Shown in pieces: positions 55,689-64,000 of a DNA stretch of 64,000 nucleotides (position 1 is the stretch's first letter; every line of letters starts with the position of its first letter). The DNA is taken from the NCBI GenBank assembly GCA_023053685.1, contig JALIGW010000002.1, positions 249,186,856 through 249,250,855 of the forward strand, given 5' to 3'. Below the pieces are notes generated by a model that saw only the letters and a program-made list of their open reading frames with translations, did no database searches and was not told the DNA's origin. Both the position numbers and the translations under genes were made by a program. The DNA comes from Diadophis punctatus similis (taxonomy: Eukaryota > Chordata > Lepidosauria > Squamata > Dipsadidae).

Positions 55689-56394
55689 ATTTCATTTTAA
55701 ATGTCCCATGGTAAGTTCAGCTGAGAAATTGACTCTTCAATTTGAGTACAAGGAATTTGCCTGGTTTTTTTGTCATCAAATATGTCATGGTATTAGATGG
55801 GAAGGAGGAAAGAAAAAAAATGGAACATGTTCATGTGATAAAGTTGTCTGGCCATCAGCAGCAGAAGTTGCTGGATATTTATTTTTGCAGAAATTGTACA
55901 ATTCTGCAAAAATCTTTTTAGGAATATTCTTTGCCTTTTTATCATAATAAATGATAGAAATGCCACATGCAGAGTCCCAGTCTTCTTCTCCCCGATATTC
56001 CTCAAGATTTTCAGCCTCAGAATTCTCCAGGCAGCATCACTTCACGATAAGAGCCCTCAGGCTATAGTTGGAGAGTGTGGCTCCTCATATAAGGAGAAAG
56101 TGAGAGGAGAAGAGAGGTAGAGGGGGTTCAACGTTCATCTTTTCCTAACAATTCCAGAAATCAATTGCACCCAGCATGTCTACTCAGATTGTGTCAAGAA
56201 TGAGGCACCACATGAATAGCAAATATATTGGGAGAGTTTGGAACAGTGACAAAAGCAGTGTAAAATTTCAGATTTAAAGGCTGTTCTGCCCTGCAGGTGA
56301 CCTTCCTACAGGATAGCTGTAGGAATATTGAGTTGAGGAATATTGAGCTGTAGGAATATTGAGTTGAGGAGAAAAGGGATTTTGTGTCAGGTCC
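55689..56394 (+). other. 3' UTR-like block after relic vi
   Basis: The start resembles the 3' UTR of ZNF i (GTTGCTGGATATTTATTTTT vs the 840-860 region). A short TGTAGGAATATTGAGTTGAGG unit repeats near 56320-56375. No gene is seen. Confidence 0.5.
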
Positions 56395-57440
56395 CCCTAG
56401 ATAACCAAAAGCCAACATGGGTTTGTCAAAAACAGATCATGCCAGACTAATCTTATTGCATTCTTTGATAAAGTGACAAAATTAGTGGACCAGAGGAATG
56501 CTGTCGATGTGGTTAACTTGGACTTCAGTAAGGCATTTGACAAAGTAGTCCATAACCTACTACTAAAGTAGAAAAATGTGGGATGGACAGTACCACCACC
56601 AGATGGATTCAAAACTGGCTAACCAACTGTACTCAACGTGTAGTGCTCAATGGAACTGCATCTACATGGAGGGAAGTATGCAGTGGAGTACCCCAAGGCT
56701 CTGTTTTAGGCCCAGTACTCTTCAACATCTTCATCAATGACTTGGACGAGGCGATAGATGGGGAACTCATCAAATTTGCAGATGATACCAAACTGGCAGG
56801 AATAGCCAACTCTCCAGAAGATGGGCTTAAGATACAGAAGGATCTTGACAGACTTGAACATTGGGCGCTATCAAACAAAATGAAATTCAATGGTGAAAAA
56901 AGTAAGGTTCTACATTTAGGCAAGAAAAACAAAATGCACAGGTACAGTATATGTGGTACCTTGCTCAACAGTAGTAACTGTGAGAGGGATCTTGGAGTCC
57001 TAGTGGACAACCATTTAAATATGAGCCAGCAGTGTGCAGCAGCTGCCAAAAAAGCCAACACAGTTCTAGGCTGCATTAACAGAGGGATAGACTCAAGATC
57101 ACGCGAAGTGTTAATACCACTTTATAATGCCTTGGTAAGGCCACACTTGGAATACTGCATTCAGTTTTGGTCGCCACAATGTAAAAAGGATGTTGAGACC
57201 CTAGAAAGAGTGCAGAGAAGAGCAACAAAAATGATTAGGGTACTGGAGGCTAAAACATATGAAGAATGGTTACAGGAAGTGCATATGTCTAGTTTAATGA
57301 AAAGAAGGACTAGGGGAGACATGATAGCAGTGATCCAATATCTCAGGGGTTGCCACAAAGAAGAGGGAGTCAAACTATTCTCCAAAGGACCTGAGGGTAA
57401 TACAATGGGTGGAAACTAAACAAGGAGAGAAGTAACTTAG
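56395..57440 (+). mobile_element. CR1 LINE, RT core to C-terminus
   Basis: The longest CR1 in the window: VNLDFSKAFDKVVHNLLLK (about 56515), then the 56583-57419 frame with CSGVPQGSVLGPVLFNIFIN, ELIKFADDTKLAGI and [24 protein letters not shown] near 56570 and a later frame break stop it. It lacks the endonuclease and the last part of the 3' end. Confidence 0.93.
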
Positions 57441-57447
57441 AACTAGA

Positions 57448-57690
57448 TTTAGATTTATTATTAGAGTTGGAAGGGACCTTGTAGGTCATCTGGTCCAACC
57501 CCTGCTCAAGCAGGAGTTCCTACACCATTTGAGACAGATGGCAATCCAGTCTCCCCTTGAAGGTCGCAAGTTTTGGGGCTCTCACAACCTCTGCTGGCAA
57601 GCTGTTCCACTGGTTGATCGCTCTCATCGTCAGAAAGTTTCTCCTCACTTCCAGGTTGAATTTCTCCTTGGTCAGCTTCCATCCGTTATA
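57448..57690 (-). mobile_element. CR1 3' fragment
   Basis: AGAGTTGGAAGGGACCTTGT begins the CR1 3' end; the same subfamily (GGCAATCCAGTCTCC, GGTCGCAAG) recurs at 60535-60945. Different from the 6695/30205 subfamily. Confidence 0.85.
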
Positions 57691-59768
57691 TGCCGGATAT
57701 CCATCCGTTAGATGCCGGATGCTCCTTCAGCGCAGACTCAGCTCCTGTGGCAGCGCTGCTTGTTCTCGTTGGCTGGTGAGGTGGGGGCGGTGGTACTCCC
57801 AACTGCAAGTGAGAGGCTGCCCCCTCCACTTGCCCGCCACCGAAAAGAAACAGCTCTGCCCCTTTTTTCCTTTTCAGACCAGCTCCAAGCAAGCGGTGTA
57901 CAAACTTCAGCAGCTCATGTGCTGCCGCCTGCATCTCTTGCTTGGAGCTGGTCTGGAAAGAAAAAAATGCAGCCGAATTAGGCGGGACTCACCCCATCCA
58001 GTTGCTTCCAAATAGGTCTCCCTACGTCAGCCTCCGCGCTGAACTACGCTACCCAACAGTGATCTCCACCCAAATGGAGCCTGCTCTTCCGAGCGCTCGG
58101 AAGAGCATGCTCCATTTGGATGGGGATCACTGTCGGGTAGCATAGTTCAATGGGGAGGCTACCATAGGGAGGGAGCATTTGGAGGGACATGGGTGGGGAG
58201 AGTCCCACCTAATTCAGCTACATTTTTTCCTTTCCAGACCAGCTCCAAGCAATGGTGCAGGCGGCAGTGCAAGAGCTGCTGAAGTTTGTGCACTGCTTGC
58301 TTGGAGCTGGTCTGGAAAGGAAAAAAGCCTCTGGCGGGGAGCGAGTGCATGCGCGGAAGCAAAAATTTGCCAAAATCTTGCGTGCACGCACGTCCCCTCG
58401 CGAGATTTTGCTTACGCGCATGCGCAGGAAGCAAAATCAGCCCAAAAAATTTCCCCAAAAAAGATGGCACCGCGCAACAGACCGGCGAAAATGGCACAGA
58501 AGATGTCGTGCGCAAATAGCGCCATCTGCTGGCTTCTACCTTAACTGTAGAGTGGACCGCACCAGTAGGAACCCACCACTGTTCCACCCATGCCTCCCTT
58601 GCCGGCTCTCCGGGGCTTGGGGCTCTGGAGCAGACCACTGGCTTCCCATCTGGCCACCTGCCTCCTCTCTTTGCAGATCGGCCCAGCCGACCGCCGGTGC
58701 CACTCCATGAACTAGGACCGCGGAGTCCGACACTCCGGGGAAAGGAGCCTCAGCCACCATGCCGCTTTCCGCTGGTGAAGAAGTGGAGTGAGAGCGTGGA
58801 AGCTACCAGCAGCCAATGGGGCGGTAGCTCCCCACGCGGGGAGAGGGCCAGGCCTAGCTGTGGCACTTTTCCTCTGGACTGGGTGGTGGTTACCCGAGCG
58901 GGCCAGTGTAGGTAGCCCTTCATTTGCCAAAGACCAGGTCACCTCACTTGTAGCAGGAGCAGGACATGGCACAGGTGGAGAGGCCAGTGCAGCTCCTGTC
59001 GAGGCCACCCTTGCCCACCTTCGCCTCCATGTGCTGCGCTTGGAAGGAGCCGCTGCTCTCCCTCCCCGCCTGGCTGCACACATCTGCCTGCCCTCCCGAA
59101 GGAACCCCACCGCCGTTTGTTCGTTTCATGGTGGGAGAAGGAAGAAAGGGAACGGTGGCGGCGCAGCGCTGCTCTGGGAGGGCAGGCAGACAGCAGACGT
59201 CCTGGGGCTGCTGCATATGTGCACGTGCCGCGGCAGCGCTATAGGTCCGCCTGGGTAAGCACCACCGCCCAGGCTGAAGGGAAAGCACCGCGGTCTCCGC
59301 GGTGGCACAACTGGACCTGGCCCTCTTCCCACGTGGGGAGCTGCTGCCCCGCCGGCCGCTGGTGGCTTCCCCGCCTCTTGCTCCGCTTCCTTGCTGGTGG
59401 GAAGTGGCTCTGCCACAGAGTCTCCTTTCACTGGAGCGCCGGATTCTGCAGGCCGAGTTCCCGGAGTGGCACTGGCAGTCAAAGAAAGCAGGCAGAGGGC
59501 TGGGTGGGAAGCCAGTGGGCTGCCCCAAGCCCCGCGGAGCCGGCACGGGTGGAAGGCGGCCTTTTCTGCAGCATCCCCCTCCCCTCTTTGGATTGCCTTG
59601 CAAGGGGGAGTTCTGCCTTTGCAGAAACAGGGTGGGGCAAGTGAGCGATGACCAAGGGACTGGTTCAGGGGCATGGCCAGCAAGAGGTCACTATCAGTTT
59701 GACGACCCAGGCCACATGTCCGCTATCAGTTTGCCCGAACCGGGCCGAACTGGTCGGATTTCACCCCT
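57691..59768. mobile_element. Nested GC-rich hAT-type elements
   Basis: Two hAT-family right ends are visible: GGAACCCACCACTG at 58568-58581 and GGATTTCACCCCTG ending at 59768. The interior is GC-rich with CpG and GCGCATGCGC motifs, a major palindrome (57865-58325) and multiple overlapping frames on both strands with no recognisable domain. The left ends were not found. Confidence 0.55.
57865..58325. repeat. 460-bp palindrome
   Basis: The centre at 58087-58104 is a perfect CTTCCGAGCGCTCGGAAG. Outward, GGCTACCATAGGGAG faces CTCCCTACGTCAGCC. At each outer end a smaller hairpin sits: GACCAGCTCCAAGCAAG/CTTGCTTGGAGCTGGTC at 57879-57955 and again at 58236-58314. Confidence 0.85.
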
Positions 59769-59990
59769 GTCCTCTACTCAGGACACTTCATTTAGTGACC
59801 GTTCAAAGTTACAACGGCACTAAAAAAAGCAACTTATGGCCGTTTTTCACACTTATGTGTGCAGCATCCCCATGGTCATGGGATTTAGATTCGGATGCGT
59901 GACAGCTGACTTATATTTATGACGGTTACAGTGTTTAGTGTCACTTAGCAACATACATCTTGAGCTCAATTGTGGTCGTAAGTTGAGGAC
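59769..59990. repeat. GAGGACTACCTG-family repeat
   Basis: CCATGGTCATGGGATTTAGA...AAGTTGAGGACTACCTGTAT matches 10700-10790 plus 11600-11655. Internally deleted. Confidence 0.55.
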
Positions 59991-61084
59991 TACCTGTATA
60001 TATTGAGGTTATATTTCAGCTTCCTCCATACAACAGAGCTTAGATCCAATACTTAAAAGGCCACTATCACAATCCAAACCTTACAGTACTAGATCTTCAT
60101 TAAAAATGGCAGTGTAGGGTCTCCCTGTAATAAAGTTAGCCTGGTGACCAGTCAGCCACGTGCTTCGGTGGAATATTGTATTTTTCCTTTTTGTTTTTTT
60201 TTTAGTGTATTTTAGAAATATTAGTTCTACTCTAGATTGACAATTGTCCCCTCTTTCTTAGCCCTCATTTTCTAGCCCCTGCTGCATATTTTTCTCTATC
60301 TGTGACCTAATGGAGACTTCCCTGCAAGTAAATTTACAGAATTTACTTGCAGGGATTTGTTAAATGTTAAATGGCATTTAACATTTAGCAGATATACAAT
60401 TTCCTCCTTCAGGAATTAAGCTTCATGCTGGGTGTCCTTTGATGCAGCCCTGGCCAACAGGAGTGAAGCTGGCTCCCTGGAGGGTCTTGGTGCCCCGTCT
60501 TAAATCCTTGGGAGCCACATTAGATTTTTTAGATTTATTATTAGAGTTGGAAGGGACCTTGTAGGTCATCTAGTCCAACCCCCTGCTCAAGCAGGAGTTC
60601 CTACATCATTTGAGACAGATGGCAGTCCAGTCTCCACTTGAAGGTCGCAAGTGTTGGGGCTTTCACAACCTCCGCTGGCAAGCTGTTCCACTGGTTGATC
60701 GCTCTCAATGTCAGAAAGTTTCTCCTCACTTCCAGGTTGAATCTCTCCTTGGTCAGCTTCCATCCATTATTCCTTGTTTGGCTTTCTGGTGCCATAGAGA
60801 ACAGCCTGCTCCCCTCCTCTCTGTGGCATCCCCTCAAATATTCGAAGACTGCTATCATGTCACCCCTGGTTCTTCTCTTCGCTAGACTGGCCAAGCTCAG
60901 TTCCTGCAACCGCTCTTTGTATGTTTTATTTTCCAGACATTAAATAGGTCATGAAAATTTAGGGTGTAGAGAGGCTTTGATCGCCACTGAGACACTGCCC
61001 CAAGAAAGCTGATTCTGTAATTCTGTAAAAAAAAGGTCATTAACTTTTGACCTCAGCACATAGTTTTGAGCTCAGCACATCACA
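59991..61084. other. Duplicated upstream spacer, copy D
   Basis: Paralogous to 11656-12884. It shows the empty TACTAGAT site near 60088-60095. It is interrupted by a CR1 at 60525-60945. No gene is seen. Confidence 0.65.
60525..60945 (-). mobile_element. CR1 3' fragment in spacer D
   Basis: The frame 60909-60601 (minus) encodes MQELSLASLAKRRTRGDMIA, then FNLEVRRNFLTLRAINQWNS, the CR1 C-terminus. The 3' end is AGAGTTGGAAGGGACC (rc). Spacer B lacks it. Confidence 0.9.
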
Positions 61085-61442
61085 TTTCACTTGGCTCAGT
61101 TGCAAAAGTCGGTTGCTAGAAGTGAAAAACGACTTGATAGCATTTAATCATGAAAACATCTTCCACACGCTTTAGGTAGAGACGGGACAAACGTTTCCTA
61201 TCCGGAGATGGAGGTCAACGGGACAACAGCTGTGCCTATAAAACTGACAATTACAGTAGGCGTCCTCCGAGTTTAAACTCTTGAGTTTAAAGAGTTAAAA
61301 CCATCAAGTACTGTACTGCTAGAAAGGATGGGACGAAGAGGATAAGCGCAGAGCAACTTCCTCTTCCGGAAGACTCATAGGAGGAAGGTGGCGTGCAGAG
61401 CGGCTTTTCTTGTCTTCCCGTGGTAGAAGCAACGGCTGGAAG
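61085..61442 (+). promoter_or_regulatory. ZNF promoter and first exon, copy D
   Basis: Fourth copy, with an ETS-like ACTTCCTCTTCCGGAAG (about 61352-61368), the best match of the four to CCGGAAG. The donor is GTGACT at 61443 instead of the GTGAGT of copies A-C (position +5 is C, not G), which should weaken splicing. It would serve ZNF vii at 62948. Confidence 0.5.
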
Positions 61443-61729
61443 GTGACTTGAGGGCAGGTGGGAGGAGAGTCCGGGAGCAAGTCGGGCTGTTTGATTTCCT
61501 CCACGGCCTGGAAGCAGAGAAGCAACCGGGGTGAAGCATGTCAGCTGCTGCTGCTGCCGGTTCCTCCCCTGCCCAAATTTAAGCCCACTGGTGCTGCACG
61601 CTGTGAAACTGTTGGCTGCAATTTTCTGCTGGTGGGAAGCTTTAAAAAGTCGCTTTCTACTTAAGGTTGAGTCTTTGGAATGGCTTCCCTCCAGAGGTTG
61701 TGGATGCTGAATGGGTTGAAACCTCTGTA
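61443..61729 (+). other. Conserved intron-start block, copy D
   Basis: Homologous to the segments following donors A-C. Confidence 0.55.
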
Positions 61730-62000
61730 TCAATCCCCTGCTCATTTTTGAGAAACGGCTGTGTAGTCTCTTCTAAAATCCACCAGTGATGGAGCACCTA
61801 CAACTTCTGAAAGTAAACTGTTCCACTGGTTAAGTGTTCTCACTGTTAGGAAGTTTCTCCTTAGTTCTAGGTTGCTTCACTCCTTGGTTAGTTCCATCCA
61901 TTGCTTCTTGTCTTGCTTTCTGTTGCTTTGGAAACTAAGCTGACACCCTCTTCTTTATGTCAGCTCCTCCAGTATTGGAACAATGTTCAACCGTTCAGTG
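61730..62000 (-). mobile_element. CR1 3' fragment, shared with unit B
   Basis: Same truncation and context as 13640-13910; inserted before duplication. Confidence 0.75.
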
Positions 62001-62135
62001 TTTGTTTTTTTATTTCCATGTCTTGCCAATAAGTATGGTATTTCTTATCCTATCCATGTATTAACCAGGTTCAATTGTGCTTAATCCAACACTTTCTAAA
62101 AAATAGCTATTGAGGATCTTTTAGCATCTTTAGTT

Positions 62136-62605
62136 GCACAGGTAGTCCTCACTTACCACTTCTTCCCTGAGCCTTCAAAGTTACTATCTCACAGTAGAAG
62201 AAGAGGTGCAGCTGGTCCACAAAATTTGTGGTAATCCTAGCACTGGTTCAGTGACCGCACTTCAGCAGTGACTGTGGTTTTGAAGGTTGGGGAAAAGGAG
62301 GTGCACCAACTCAGTTTCTGCCAATAGTTGCACATTTATGATGGTGGCAACATACCACACTCATGATCACCATTTGTGACCTCTCCGGCTAGCTTCTAAC
62401 AAGCAAAATCAGTGGGTATACTGGCAGGAAATTTCAACTCACAGTCACATGAAATTGCCTTTAACAACCCACAGGAATTTGCTTAACAACTCCAGAGGAA
62501 CAGATGTAAGTTGGCACTGTCATGTGACATCATGTTTAATAATCAGGCTGCTTAGTGACGCAGACATCAGTTCCAATTGCGGTAGATTAAGTGAGGACTA
62601 ATTGA
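62136..62605. repeat. CAGGTAGTCCTC terminal-inverted repeat
   Basis: Paralogous to 14046-14520. No coding content. Confidence 0.55.
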
Positions 62606-62947
62606 GTGGGGATGTCACCAGAGGGGTTGTGGACAGTATTTTCTGCCCTTATTTGCAGCTGAGGACTTCCATGAGCAAAAGTGGTGCTTCAAAGCTTGCA
62701 GAGGATTTCAGCATAATTTCATCAGTTAAAGCCCCCACATCTCTAAATTTAGCTCAGAAGGTTCGACTAACCATTTTGGGACATTTTGTCAGGCTTGAAA
62801 GACATAGATTTTCTCCATGAATCATCAATAATGTAAGTGATTAGTATTAGGGCATGTTTGATTTTCCAATGTAATATATATTTTTTTCTTTTTGCACATC
62901 ATCTCTATTTTATAAACAATTAAAGTTCTTTTCTTTGAATCTTACAG
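62606..62947 (+). other. Intron end and acceptor, unit D, with hAT empty site
   Basis: It contains the single CACCAGAG at 62616-62623 where unit B holds a 5.3-kb insertion. It ends TTTGAATCTTACAG at 62934-62947. Confidence 0.7.
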
Positions 62948-63624
<677 letters not shown>

Positions 63625-64000
63625 GAGAAATCCTTTGAATGTCCTATTTGTGGAAAAAGCTTTAGTGATAATTTCATGATGGTGAAACACCAAAGAACTC
63701 ACAAAGGAGAGAAATCCTTTGAGTGTTCTATCTGTGGGAAAGGTTTTACTTATAATTCCAGCCTGGTGAGACACCAGAGAACTCATACAGGAGAGAAATC
63801 CTTTGAATGTTCTATCTGTGGGAAAGGTTTTAGTTATAATTCCAGCCTGGTGACACACCAGAGGACTCACACAGGAGAGAAACCCTTTGAATGTCCTATC
63901 TGTGGGAAAAGGTTTAGTAATAATTCCAACCTGGTGAGACACCAGAGGACTCACAAAAGAGAGAAACCCTTTGAATGTCCTGACTGTGGGAAAGGTTTTA
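63625..64000 (+). CDS. C2H2 poly-zinc-finger array, ZNF vii, partial
   Basis: Open frame from after 63625 to the window end, first ATG at 63676. It encodes [20 protein letters not shown], then fingers with [16 protein letters not shown] and SNNSNLVR helices, and continues out of the window. It corresponds to the array of ZNF iii (the MMVKH finger matches the MMMKH finger there). The true length and integrity cannot be judged from here. Confidence 0.75.

Noticed and set aside
57691..59830. Many frames over 100 codons on both strands
   Set aside because: GC-rich transposon interior with palindromes; no recognisable protein family in any frame.

Overview
This window is vertebrate nuclear DNA, most likely from a squamate reptile (snake or lizard). 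The evidence is tandem C2H2 zinc-finger exons embedded in a dense mixture of CR1, L2-like and L1 LINEs, tRNA-derived SINEs, hAT-type and TA-flanked terminal-inverted-repeat elements, one Helitron, and long GA, AAAG and AAT microsatellites. There is no bacterial-style gene organisation. The species call rests on repeat style and is an inference.

The backbone is a tandemly duplicated zinc-finger (ZNF) locus. Seven ZNF exons or remnants lie on the + strand: (i) 1-679, decayed 3' end; (ii) 2371-2990, relic; (iii) 20348-22899, with an intact 490-codon frame; (iv) 34234-38183, relic split by an L1-like element; (v) 40465-47573, with an intact 513-codon frame, then a nonsense codon and a LINE insertion; (vi) 49075-55688, relic split by two mobile elements; (vii) 62948 to beyond 64000, open at the window end. 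No KRAB or SCAN domain is visible. Four paralogous non-coding promoter/first-exon blocks (ending near 5783, 13356, 31283 and 61442) each end in a GT donor, and three exons share the same acceptor context (20347, 40464, 62947). The simplest model is a 5' UTR exon spliced across a repeat-filled intron to a single zinc-finger exon.

The spacers are also duplicated: 3240-6044 resembles 28413-31560, and 11655-14531 plus 19823-20347 resembles 59991-62947. Several insertions can therefore be proven against an empty paralogous site inside the same window: hAT-type elements at 11746-12366, 14532-19814, 27503-28412 and 28512-28659, and a TA-flanked element at 1785-2271.

Region by region: 1-6044 holds ZNF ends, CR1/LINE fragments and promoter A; 6045-11655 is nested LINE debris; 11656-23880 is unit B with ZNF iii and a 5.3-kb hAT element carrying an L1 and a second hAT element; 23881-31283 holds TIR elements, microsatellites, spacer C and promoter C; 31284-40464 holds CR1, a second LINE, a Gypsy-like RNase H scrap fused to a 28S rRNA scrap, relic iv, a Helitron 3' end and GC-rich foldbacks; 40465-56394 is ZNF v and vi with their insertions, including an ORF1-only L1 and a 1.3-kb foldback; 56395-64000 is CR1, a GC-rich palindrome, spacer/promoter D and ZNF vii.

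I do not see a new enzymatic or defence system. The unusual material is structural: the 28S/Gypsy/ZNF chimera, hAT elements carrying long GC-rich foldbacks, the foldback inside an L1, and a locus whose duplication order can be read from nested insertions and empty sites.
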